A stretch of DNA of 64,000 nt from Rikenellaceae bacterium (GTDB lineage: Bacteria > Bacteroidota > Bacteroidia > Bacteroidales > Rikenellaceae): assembly GCA_017936385.1 (NCBI GenBank), contig JAGBFQ010000022.1:41373-105372 (forward strand). Direction: 5' to 3'. Each line of letters opens with the position of its first letter. The stretch's first letter is position 1. Below are positions 57,901 to 64,000 of the stretch, one piece after another. Below the pieces are notes generated by a model. That model ran no database searches, was not told where the DNA came from, and worked only from the letters and a program-made list of their open reading frames with translations. The position numbers and the translations under genes were made by a program.

Positions 57901-58279
57901 GAGCCAACTCGCCAGCGATGTTAACACCCTTAGCAGCAGGTTGTTTTACGGTGAAGGTGATAGGTTCAACACCGGCCATAGCCAAAGTTACGGTAGCGGT
58001 ACGCTCGTCGTAAGTGGTGTTGGCATCTACAACAATAGTAACAGTAGCATCGGCAGTACCTGCATCGGGAGTAACATACAACCAATCAGCGTCATCCGAA
58101 GCGTTCCACATAGCATTAGCAGTCACTTCAAAGGTTGTCTCCCACTCAGCTGCGCTGGGGGCAACCATATCGGTAGCGGTGGTCGAGAGTTTGGGGTCAT
58201 CTTTAGGTTCATCGACCGTAGTACAAGCAGCCATACCCAAAGCGAGGGTCGCCGCAAACATAAGCATATATTTTTTCAT
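54947..58279 (-). CDS. Giant BACON / EF-hand / leucine-rich-repeat surface lipoprotein
   Basis: A 1110-residue lipoprotein (MAAC, lipid Cys19). Three BACON-like modules (about 35-113, 120-205, 210-293), each ending with a TVxQ strand (TFTVKQP, ITVTQAE, VVVKQAG), an EF-hand-like loop (Asp316, Asn318, Asp320, Glu327 in RYDENKDKELTKAEL), then some 13 leucine-rich repeats (LTELLVQGTAITSLDLSGN and the like, about 350-640). The C-terminal third (750-1110) resembles FISUMP-type domains, with the segments IYDPCPAGWMVPP and GYILDRNIGA. Codon choice is narrow, as in gapA and rpsA, which suggests high expression. It is likely an abundant adhesin or glycan-binding surface protein. It shares a promoter with the SGNH gene. 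Confidence 0.9.
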   Translation of the reverse strand: MKKYMLMFAATLALGMAACTTVDEPKDDPKLSTTATDMVAPSAAEWETTFEVTANAMWNASDDADWLYVTPDAGTADATVTIVVDANTTYDERTATVTLAMAGVEPITFTVKQPAAKGVNIAGELAQTIGAEGGNIDIKVMANVAYTISVSDDATEWLTVEEATRALEEKNFTIKVAANEGYDERVGKVTVISELGSDEITVTQAEANAVIVGTEPVEVTAEGGEISILVKSNVEYTVTIPEECTWITRPSTRALKETEEKFVVAANEEADPREATLTFTSELGSDEVVVKQAGNENAAVNIPDEYFKKFLLNRYDENKDKELTKAELAAITELEMWSTNKDMYVVPLRGLADLTGIEFMVNLEKLDIRNSINVKTLDVTKNAKLTELLVQGTAITSLDLSGNPELKVLNVNDTKVAALDVTKNTKLEKLYVGNTPVTALDLSANTALRVLNAGYSNIESIDLSKNTALEQVYLPGNKLTALDVTALKSLKAINVEMNKLTSLDLSKNTELKAMNAGRNALTSINATGLAGLKYLTISNNPELASVSLSGLSNLVGLYAGWTGLTSVDIAANTKLAVVSVNDTKLTSISTAANAALRGLRIDGSQMASYDVSGNQSLKYLYAMATPSLKTIKVWDEFNKLVPVSTFYKDETTEWEGGYLPETAQGINLSENGNANCYIVNAPATIYHFDATVKGHGRTGQVQRNRYADPIYMEFVEGGAGEGQTSVTLEPKGAKLVSYQPYILKEREYVTACPIKPESIQFYGDGKIEFETADTFVPGNVVIAATDEQGEIIWSWHIWCAEGYDPDLTKKKFGTSATTGYILDRNIGASIADPEEWDAWGASQASGVQFQWGRKDMFSGPIDMHSSDGNRGGVGHAVMDADGNLIYGSNGPGGQGENGGYAYPSGSDKGCIVMADLGEGHTFEQAIEYTIKNPEKIAHRYGRGSTGGGTWWGNRAAVSEGGSDLYAWGNPNAWTGAVVKTIYDPCPAGWMVPPVTFGFRMAENCTVTAKTYGWIINDGGDDVYIPLSGSRWADVSKFFDVKQCATGWMSAAGDADHQSGAGYSIINDGADGAPVVHTINHEQNSATYEGGQPLKWGVLCRPVRCVMEGWE

Positions 58280-58315
58280 ACTTTGTCTTTCTTTAATGTG
58301 TTAAACATGCGGCAA

Positions 58316-58981
58316 TTATTCGGCTGCTGCGGGAACAACCTCATTTATGATGGGCATCAACGCCTCGGCCATTACAAGGTAGCCCTTGTAGCTGGGGTGG
58401 CAGTTGGTACCGCCGTTCATAGCACCCTCAACCTCGCTTTCGAGCAGCAGGTCGTAGTCCAGAGTACCGTCAGCCATAACGAATGCCGAGTAGAAGTCGC
58501 AGAACGCGTAGTTGTTCTCGAGCACGATTTCTTGAATCATGTCATTCAGACGGCTAACATAGTTCTCGGGGTTTTCGGTGCGGCCCCAGAGGTTCGACGA
58601 AGGCAGAATGCTGCACAAGATAACCTTTTGACCTGCATCTGCGCTGGCTTTGGCCATCGAAGCGATGTTCATAGCGATGTCGTCAACGGGACGCAACGAA
58701 CCATCGTTTTGAGCGATGTCGTTGATACCGGCCATGATAACTACGGCCGAGGCACCCGAATTTACGACATCACCGTTGTAGCGCAACAACATATCGGCGG
58801 TGGTGTGACCACTGATACCCTTGTTGAGGAAGTTGTTGTCCGTAAAGAACGTTGAAACTTTTTCGTTCCAGCCTTGGAAGATAGAGTCACCCATGAAAAC
58901 GACTCTCGGGCCGGCCGAAACGTTTGCAGCGGCGCAGCACAGCACGATACCGAGAAGCGCCTTAGAAATACGTTTAAGCAT
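58316..58981 (-). CDS. Secreted SGNH/GDSL hydrolase with altered catalytic block V
   Basis: A 221-residue exported protein; signal peptide ends near VSAG. SGNH blocks: GDSIFQGW with Ser33, KGISGHTT with Gly58, AGIND with Asn87, and HPSYKGY with His195. The Asp three residues before that His (usual DxxH) is Thr192 (TNCH). Such enzymes remove acetyl or acyl groups from glycans or lipids; many work with Ser and His alone. It is 36 bp before the giant lipoprotein gene and shares its promoter, so it may act on the same glycan target. Confidence 0.88.
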   Translation of the reverse strand: MLKRISKALLGIVLCCAAANVSAGPRVVFMGDSIFQGWNEKVSTFFTDNNFLNKGISGHTTADMLLRYNGDVVNSGASAVVIMAGINDIAQNDGSLRPVDDIAMNIASMAKASADAGQKVILCSILPSSNLWGRTENPENYVSRLNDMIQEIVLENNYAFCDFYSAFVMADGTLDYDLLLESEVEGAMNGGTNCHPSYKGYLVMAEALMPIINEVVPAAAE

Positions 58982-59028
58982 AATGGTGAATAAAAATTTA
59001 TTGGTTAGAAAAAATTATTTGCCACTCG

Positions 59029-59059
59029 CAAAGGTATATATTTTTCGTTTTTTCTCAAA
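59029..59059 (-). promoter_or_regulatory. Promoter of the SGNH-giant lipoprotein operon
   Basis: Minus strand TTTG (59056-59059), 19-bp spacer, TACCTTTG (59029-59036), about 48 bases before the ATG at 58981. Confidence 0.7.
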
Positions 59060-59154
59060 GAAAAACAGCCCTACACACACTTATTTCCCGTTTTTTTTGT
59101 ATTTCCCCTTTGTTTTTGCACGATGTAAAGAGCAAAAATGGGCAACGCGACCAA

Positions 59155-59202
59155 CTCTCTCGACCTCTCTCTCGACCTCTCTCTTGACCTCTCTCTCGAC
59201 CT
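59155..59202. repeat. Four tandem 12-base repeats CTCTCTCGACCT
   Basis: Four units in a row, the third with TTG for TCG, in the space between two divergent operons. The flanks are also rich in CTCT. No gene lies here: the open frames through it have low-complexity Ser/Leu/Thr content. Between 58982 and 59288 nothing else was recognised besides the promoter. Confidence 0.85.
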
Positions 59203-59288
59203 CTCTTCCAACCCCTCAGCCGACCTCCAAAAGACTGTTTATCACAAACCTACGGAGTACCAAACTTACGAATTAATACGCCAAAAAA

Positions 59289-59318
59289 TTGGGGATTGAA
59301 AAAAAAGTAGTATATTTG
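59289..59318 (+). promoter_or_regulatory. Promoter of rpsA
   Basis: TTG (59289-59291), 19-bp spacer, TATATTTG (59311-59318). Confidence 0.7.
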
Positions 59319-59434
59319 CGGGCATTTTCGCGCACGGGCAACCATTGTACAATGGAGTCCCAAAGCGCGGAAGTAATTGAAAACTAATTTATTAATCATT
59401 TAACGAGCGATTGTATCGCACAATTTTTTCCGCA
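59319..59434 (+). other. Long leader of rpsA
   Basis: About 105-110 transcribed bases before the ATG at 59435. It contains a palindrome CCATTGTACAATGG (59342-59355) and a small hairpin GCGA/TCGC around 59406-59419. Ribosomal protein S1 often controls its own translation, so this could be a regulatory leader; no known leader motif was recognised. Confidence 0.45.
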
Positions 59435-61228
59435 ATGGAGAACAAAAACATCCAAGTGTCCAACGAGAACTTCGATTGGAATGCATTCGAAAACGAAACC
59501 GGTCTGTACGGCCAAAGCAGCAAAGAAGACATCACCGCAAAGTACGATGAGTCGCTGTCGAACATCCTCCCCGGCGAGGTAGTTGAGGGTACCGTTACCG
59601 GCATCACCAAACGCGAAGTTGTCGTTAACATCGGCTACAAGAGCGAGGGTATCATCCCCGTAACCGAGTTCCGCTACAACCCCGAGCTGGCTATCGGCGA
59701 GAAGGTTGAAGTGTACGTTGAGAGCGCAGAGGACAAAAAAGGTCAACTCGCACTGTCGCACAAAAAAGCACGTCAACTCAAGAGCTGGGATTTGGTTAAC
59801 AAAGCTATGGACGAGGACCAAATCATCAAGGGTTACATCAAATGCCGCACCAAAGGTGGTATGATTGTCGACGTATTCGGCATCGAGGCCTTCCTGCCCG
59901 GTTCGCAAATCGACGTTAAACCCATCCGCGACTACGATATCTACGTAGACAAAACCATGGAGTTCAAGGTTGTTAAAATCAACCAAGAGTACCGCAACGT
60001 TGTGGTTTCGCACAAAGCTCTCATCGAGGCTGAACTCGAGCAACAAAAGAAAGAGATTATCTCGAAACTCGAAAAAGGTCAAATCCTCGAGGGTACCGTT
60101 AAAAACATCACTCCCTATGGCGTATTCATCGACCTGGGCGGCGTAGACGGTCTGATTCACATCACCGACCTGAGCTGGGGTCGCGTAACCAAACCCGAGG
60201 AGATTGTTGAACTCGACCAAAAAATCAACGTTGTTATCCTTGACTTCGACGACGCTAAAAAACGCATCGCTCTGGGTCTGAAACAACTCACCGCTCACCC
60301 CTGGGAGGCTCTCAACCAAGACCTCAAAGTTGGTGACAAGGTGAAAGGTAAAGTTGTTGTGATGGCTGACTACGGCGCATTCGTGGAGGTTGCTCCCGGC
60401 GTTGAGGGTCTGATTCACGTATCGGAGATGAGCTGGAGCCAACACCTCCGCTCGGCTCAAGACTTCATGAAAGTAGGTGACGAGGTTGAGGCTGTTATCC
60501 TGACCATCGACTACGAGGAGCGTCGCATGAGCCTGGGTACCAAACAACTCTCGACCGACCCCTGGGAGAACATCGAGGCTAAATACCCCGTAGGTAGCAA
60601 ACACAGCGCTAACGTTCGTAACTTCACCAACTTCGGCGTATTCGTTGAAATCGAGGAGGGTATCGACGGTCTGATTCACATCTCGGACCTGAGCTGGACC
60701 AAGAAAATCAAACACCCCTCGGAGTTCACTCAAATCGGCACCTCGATTGAGGTTGTTGTTCTCGAAATCGACAAAGAGAACCGTCGCCTGAGCCTGGGTC
60801 ACAAACAACTCGAGGAGAACCCCTGGGATGGTTTCGAGGCTGAGTTCGCTGTTGACTCGGTTCACGAGGGTACCATCGTTGAGCTGACCGACAAAGGTGC
60901 TATTGTAGTTTTGGGCGAGAACATCGAGGGCTTCGCTCCCGCAAAACAACTCGTAAAAGAGGACGGAACCACTGCTAAAGCCGGTGAGAAACTCCAATTC
61001 AAGGTGACCGAGTTCTCGAAAACCACCAAACGCATCACTCTGTCGCACACTCGTCTGTTCGAGGAGGCTAAACGTGCTGAGGAAAAAGCTGAGCGTGCTG
61101 AGAAAGCTGCTGCTGCCAACGAGGCTCAAAATGCAGTTAAGAAAATCAACGCTCAAATCGAGAAAACCACTCTCGGTGACATCACCGGTCTGGCTGAGCT
61201 GAAAGCTAAACTCGAGGCTGAGGAGTAA
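59435..61228 (+). CDS. rpsA: 30S ribosomal protein S1
   Basis: A 597-residue protein with six S1 (OB-fold) domains, visible as repeated segments: GEVVEGTVTGITKREVVVNI, FLPGSQID, ILEGTVKNITPYGVFIDLG, DGLIHITDLSWGRV, VKGKVVVMADYGAFVEV, NVRNFTNFGVFVEI, and a last domain EGTIVELTDKGAIVVL. S1 brings mRNA to the ribosome and is important in Bacteroidota, where Shine-Dalgarno pairing is little used. I chose the ATG at 59435, since the open frame upstream is leader. The acidic/Ala-rich tail is usual. Codon bias is strong, as expected. Confidence 0.96.
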   Translation: MENKNIQVSNENFDWNAFENETGLYGQSSKEDITAKYDESLSNILPGEVVEGTVTGITKREVVVNIGYKSEGIIPVTEFRYNPELAIGEKVEVYVESAEDKKGQLALSHKKARQLKSWDLVNKAMDEDQIIKGYIKCRTKGGMIVDVFGIEAFLPGSQIDVKPIRDYDIYVDKTMEFKVVKINQEYRNVVVSHKALIEAELEQQKKEIISKLEKGQILEGTVKNITPYGVFIDLGGVDGLIHITDLSWGRVTKPEEIVELDQKINVVILDFDDAKKRIALGLKQLTAHPWEALNQDLKVGDKVKGKVVVMADYGAFVEVAPGVEGLIHVSEMSWSQHLRSAQDFMKVGDEVEAVILTIDYEERRMSLGTKQLSTDPWENIEAKYPVGSKHSANVRNFTNFGVFVEIEEGIDGLIHISDLSWTKKIKHPSEFTQIGTSIEVVVLEIDKENRRLSLGHKQLEENPWDGFEAEFAVDSVHEGTIVELTDKGAIVVLGENIEGFAPAKQLVKEDGTTAKAGEKLQFKVTEFSKTTKRITLSHTRLFEEAKRAEEKAERAEKAAAANEAQNAVKKINAQIEKTTLGDITGLAELKAKLEAEE

Positions 61229-61345
61229 TTCTCGCTGCATCTGAAGGAGGGCTTACAAGGCGGCGCGCGACAAAAGCGTACTGTAACAAGAACGCCAAAC
61301 TACCTGAAGTGGACAAGTGAGGAGTAATAACAAAATGAACGAATC

Positions 61346-62281
61346 GTGAAATTTGAAGTTACCATACTTGGTTCGCGCGCGGCAAAACCCGATGTCAAAC
61401 ACTATCAAACTGCTCATGCGCTTAATGTGCATGAGCAGTTCTATTTGATAGACTGCGGTGAGGCGGTGCAAACACAACTAATGAGATATGGCTTGCACCC
61501 GATGCGTATCAACCACGTGTTCGTGTCACACCTGCATGGCGACCACTTCTATGGCCTGTTCCCGATGATTTCGACCATGGGACTGATGGGACGTAAAACA
61601 CCCCTGCATGTCTATGGACCGCACCCGCTGCAAGAGATTGTCGATATGCACTTCCGATATTTCGATGCGCAACTCGGCTACGAGGTTATCTGCCATGAGG
61701 TAGACCATACCCAACACCTGCCCGTCTACGAAAATAAAGTGATGGAGGTGTGGAGCATACCCCTGCGCCACAGAGTCCCTTGTACGGGATACCACTTCCG
61801 CGAAAAGACCCCGGGGCTGAACCTGCGACCCGCCGCGCTGCAACGCTACGAATTGTCGATTCAGCAAATGGTGGCCGCAAAACGGGGCGAGGATATTACG
61901 CTCGAGGACGGAACAACCATCCCTAACGCTGAACTCACCTATACCCCCTACGCCGCGCGTAGCTATGCCTACCTGAGCGACACCACCTACTCGGCCAAAG
62001 CCGCTCACCTGGTTCGAGGTGTCGACCTTATGTACCACGAGGCCACCTACGCCGACGCAGACCGCAAACGAGCACGACAAACGGGACACTCTACAACGCT
62101 GCAAGCAGCCAAAGCTGCCCTTGAAGCCGAGGCAGGACAACTGATTATCGGTCACTTCTCGGGACGCTATGACGAGAATACCGAGGCCCTGCGAGCCGAG
62201 GCTGCCACGCTGTTTGCCAACACGATAGCTGCCACAGAGGGTCTGCGCGTCGAAATTCCAATCCGTAAAAACCAACCATAA
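61346..62281 (+). CDS. rnz: Ribonuclease Z
   Basis: A 311-residue metallo-beta-lactamase-fold nuclease that trims tRNA 3' ends. Zinc site HLHGDH at 62-67, then HRVPCTGYHF, the exosite-like region, and a late ATYADADRKRARQTGHST and GHFSGRY. The start is GTG at 61346. The usual GSGSA after the first strand is GSRAA here. It begins about 117 bases after rpsA; that gap has nothing I can support. Confidence 0.93.
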   Translation: MKFEVTILGSRAAKPDVKHYQTAHALNVHEQFYLIDCGEAVQTQLMRYGLHPMRINHVFVSHLHGDHFYGLFPMISTMGLMGRKTPLHVYGPHPLQEIVDMHFRYFDAQLGYEVICHEVDHTQHLPVYENKVMEVWSIPLRHRVPCTGYHFREKTPGLNLRPAALQRYELSIQQMVAAKRGEDITLEDGTTIPNAELTYTPYAARSYAYLSDTTYSAKAAHLVRGVDLMYHEATYADADRKRARQTGHSTTLQAAKAALEAEAGQLIIGHFSGRYDENTEALRAEAATLFANTIAATEGLRVEIPIRKNQP

Positions 62282-62304
62282 CAACTCATAAAACAAAAAA
62301 CACT

Positions 62305-62532
62305 ATGAAAAAATTGATGTTAGTGGCACTCTTCGGAGTAGCCATAGCCGCCACCTCGTGCGACAAAGAGGGTGGCAAATGCGAATGTACCTACACTATC
62401 AATGTTGGCGGTATCAAAAGCGAAGTTGAAGATGTAGATGTTGACCTGGCCGGCACCAATATGACTTGCGCCGAGTACGAAGAGAGCCTGACCGGCAAGT
62501 ACAGCGACGTACGTTGCAAGGCCGACAACTAA
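62305..62532 (+). CDS. Cysteine-rich mini-lipoprotein A
   Basis: A 75-residue lipoprotein: signal ending ATSC with lipid Cys19, then Cys26, Cys28, Cys55 and Cys71. Motifs are GGKCECTYT and TCAEYEESL. It shares length, the cysteine spacing (C-x6-C-x-C, then about 26 and 15 residues) and CAxYE with the protein at 62613, so they are paralogues. The four non-anchor cysteines could form two disulfides. It lies 23 bp after rnz and is followed by a hairpin. Function unknown. Confidence 0.8.
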   Translation: MKKLMLVALFGVAIAATSCDKEGGKCECTYTINVGGIKSEVEDVDVDLAGTNMTCAEYEESLTGKYSDVRCKADN

Positions 62533-62549
62533 TTGAGGTCCGTTGAGAA

Positions 62550-62577
62550 ATTTCGGGGTGGAAATCCACCCCGAAAT
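62550..62577. terminator. Hairpin between the two mini-lipoprotein genes
   Basis: A perfect 13-bp stem ATTTCGGGGTGGA (62550-62562) with 62565-62577 and a two-base loop; AT-rich after it. It may partly separate the expression of A from that of B and the fusion protein. Confidence 0.7.
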
Positions 62578-62612
62578 AATAACCCACTTCGCACACTCGT
62601 TAAAGTATAGCT

Positions 62613-62840
62613 ATGAAACGACTCTTTACACTTACACTGCTCGCGGGCGTGGCTCTCACTGCCAGCTCGTGCCGCAAGGACGGCACACGTTGCCGTTGCA
62701 CCTTCAAAAGCCCCACCGCAGGACGTCAGGAGTTCATTATCGAATCCGAAGAGTTGCTCAAAGTGGCAAAATCTTGCGCCGGCTACGAGAAGTTCCTCGA
62801 ACAAGACAGCGCGCTCGATTACAAGTGCTACAATGACTAA
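62613..62840 (+). CDS. Cysteine-rich mini-lipoprotein B
   Basis: A 75-residue paralogue of the protein at 62305: signal ending ASSC, lipid Cys20, then Cys27, Cys29, Cys55 and Cys72, with TRCRCTFKS and SCAGYEKFL. It overlaps the next gene by eight bases (ATGACTAA at 62833), so they are coupled. That next gene makes a MauE-thioredoxin membrane protein, which suggests that B, and perhaps A, is its redox client. Function unknown. Confidence 0.8.
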   Translation: MKRLFTLTLLAGVALTASSCRKDGTRCRCTFKSPTAGRQEFIIESEELLKVAKSCAGYEKFLEQDSALDYKCYND

Positions 62841-63753
62841 CAGCAACCGTAAAGGGGTGGCTCTGAATATCGCACGCACGGTTATTCGTATAGCCGTGGG
62901 TGTGTTGTTTTGTCTATCGGCCAAGGCCAAAATCTCCGATTTCGACCATCTGGAGCTTTATATCTTTAGTTTCGGAGTATTGTCGCTCAACGTGAGTTTC
63001 TGGGTGGCCCGTCTGCTGGTGGCCTTCGAAGCTGTGCTTGGTCTGGCTCTGATAGCAAACATTCGCCACCGCGCCATCACGTGGACAGCACTCGGGGCGG
63101 TTGTGGCTTTCTCGGCCTTTTTGCTCTATGCCATAGCCGAAGGTCGCAACGACAATTGCCACTGCATGGGCGAGATGGTCGAGATGACACCGTGGCAGTC
63201 GTTGGCCAAAAACGCAGCACTGGCCGTGGCTCTGCTTTTCATGTTACCCCAACGCGGGGGCGTGGGTTTCCGCAAATGGGTGTGGGTGGCTGTGAGTGTA
63301 GTCGTTACGCTCGCCATCTTCATCGCCTCGCCACCCGACAACATCAATCCGCACAGGCGTTACGACAAAGTTTTGAACGAAAGCTACTACGACTCGTTGC
63401 CCCACTCCGAGGGTCGTCGCGTGGTCTGTTTCTACTCAACGTCGTGCAAGTATTGCGAGTTGGCCTCGTCCAAGATTGCGTCAATAGCCCGTCGGCACGG
63501 CGTCGAACATCTGGTCGACGTATGGTTCGCCGACCTCGGGGGCAACACCGACTCCTTGGTTCGAGCTTTCTACAACCGCACACTCTCGCCATCATTCCCC
63601 TATCGCACACTCGAATTCCGCCAATTCCTGACCACCACCAACGGCCAAATGCCCGTCATCCTGCTCACCGACGACAATAGCGTGGTCACGGAATTCAACT
63701 ACCGAACAATCGACGAACAAACCATACTCAAACATCTCCTGTCTCAAGATTAG
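62833..63753 (+). CDS. MauE/DoxX-like membrane protein fused to a thioredoxin-fold domain
   Basis: A 306-residue protein. The first about 140 residues hold four expected helices (TVIRIAVGVLFCLSAKAKI; WTALGAVVAFSAFLLYAIAEG) and the MauE-like redox pair CHC (109-111) before the WQSLAKNAAL segment. A linker helix (150-166) leads to a periplasmic thioredoxin-like domain with CKYC (205-208) in VVCFYSTSCKYCEL, and a cis-Pro-like QMPVILL. It probably passes electrons across the inner membrane to or from a partner. Its start overlaps the cysteine-rich lipoprotein B gene. MauE helps form disulfides of methylamine dehydrogenase in other bacteria; here a different client is implied. Confidence 0.85.
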   Translation: MTNSNRKGVALNIARTVIRIAVGVLFCLSAKAKISDFDHLELYIFSFGVLSLNVSFWVARLLVAFEAVLGLALIANIRHRAITWTALGAVVAFSAFLLYAIAEGRNDNCHCMGEMVEMTPWQSLAKNAALAVALLFMLPQRGGVGFRKWVWVAVSVVVTLAIFIASPPDNINPHRRYDKVLNESYYDSLPHSEGRRVVCFYSTSCKYCELASSKIASIARRHGVEHLVDVWFADLGGNTDSLVRAFYNRTLSPSFPYRTLEFRQFLTTTNGQMPVILLTDDNSVVTEFNYRTIDEQTILKHLLSQD

Positions 63754-63775
63754 TTTTTTTTGGACGCACACAACA

Positions 63776-64000
63776 GCCACTTTGGTTATATGTACTTTTT
63801 GAACGTTCAAAAAGTACCAAAAAAACGGCCGCAGACCGGCGGATGAGAAACTTCGTTTCTCTAAATTTTTATGTGGTATGTGTGATTTTGTTGATGGGGC
63901 AATGCCATCGTTGGCATTTTATCGTATATTTGTGATTACGCCCTCGCAAACAAGCTTGCGGGTCGCAATCCCAAACATCCGATACATCCCTGCGGGATGC
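63776..64000 (+). repeat. 3'-structured repeat, copy 5 (long form), running out of the window
   Basis: Starts 23 bases after the stop of the MauE-thioredoxin gene, same direction. It has GCCACTTTGGTTATAT, a perfect 26-base palindrome as hairpin 1 (63792-63817), linker CCGCAGACCGGCGG, hairpin 2 GAGAAAC-TTC-GTTTCTC (63845-63861), the same AT-rich segment as copy 2, hairpin 3 with different but paired bases (CCCTCGCAA near 63941 with TTGCGGG near 63956), and hairpin 4 CATCCC-TGC-GGGATG at the edge. Confidence 0.9.

Noticed and set aside
54872..58855. Open frame of 1327 codons on the plus strand
   Set aside because: It is antisense to the giant lipoprotein and SGNH genes, whose signal peptides, domains and codon bias are clear. 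The long open antisense frame comes from the biased codons. Its translation has no signal, domain or sensible composition.
59155..59202. Possible CRISPR array
   Set aside because: The 12-base units follow each other directly with no spacers and no cas gene is near.
61229..61345. Possible small gene between rpsA and rnz
   Set aside because: No frame of useful length with a plausible start, and no hairpin or promoter that I could support.

Overview
The window looks like chromosome of a Bacteroidota member, most likely order Bacteroidales and possibly close to Alistipes; the genus is an inference. The grounds are a SusC/SusD operon with partner lipoproteins, many lipoproteins with BACON domains, promoters that fit the Bacteroidota pattern (TTTG or TTG, about 19-21 bp, then TAnnTTTG), few Shine-Dalgarno sites, and DUF4843, DUF5106 and DUF2723 proteins. 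Base composition is a little over half GC by eye. I found no rRNA, tRNA, CRISPR array, transposase, integrase or phage gene.

Layout. 1-6935 (minus): a four-gene nutrient uptake operon, SusC, SusD, a DUF4843 lipoprotein and a second lipoprotein cut by the window edge. 7303-13827: a P-type calcium ATPase, an acyl-CoA ligase on the other strand, and a beta-barrel/lipoprotein pair. 13924-16464 (minus): folD behind a DUF5106 thioredoxin-like lipoprotein, and an AT-rich orphan lipoprotein. 16596-23453 (plus): a TonB-dependent receptor with a small lipoprotein, another lipoprotein, a DsbD-type reductase and a family 4 glycosyltransferase. 23595-31566: birA, an S9 prolyl oligopeptidase, aspartate kinase, an M13 metallopeptidase and a secreted alpha/beta hydrolase. 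31724-36587: three overlapping genes (degenerate receiver, membrane-anchored helical repeat protein, degenerate glycosyltransferase), a GH31 hydrolase and cysQ. 37194-44172: der, a beta-barrel protein, a large DUF2723 membrane protein and tig. 44385-49945: a BACON-CotH lipoprotein, a fimbrillin-like leucine-rich-repeat protein and gapA. 50147-54823: cysS with a frameshift, prfB with its programmed frameshift, a GT2 enzyme and a Stealth-type phosphotransferase. 54947-58981 (minus): a very large BACON/EF-hand/leucine-rich-repeat surface lipoprotein behind an SGNH hydrolase. 59435-63753: rpsA, rnz, two paralogous cysteine-rich mini-lipoproteins and a MauE-thioredoxin fusion membrane protein.

Three things stand out. 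First, a dispersed family of multi-hairpin repeats has five copies here. Every copy begins within about 30 bases of a stop codon, in the sense direction of that gene, and paired bases change together between copies. Second, the 31724-34082 operon seems to be built of pseudo-enzymes: the receiver lacks its phosphoacceptor Asp and the glycosyltransferase lacks its DXD. Third, 62305-63753 pairs two small lipoproteins that share a five-cysteine pattern with a membrane redox protein, which suggests a dedicated disulfide system. Smaller points are a lipoprotein that has lost its lipid-anchor Cys by one base, a one-base deletion in the HIGH motif of cysS, and an RF2 frameshift site that keeps a strong Shine-Dalgarno-like hexamer in a lineage that hardly uses one.
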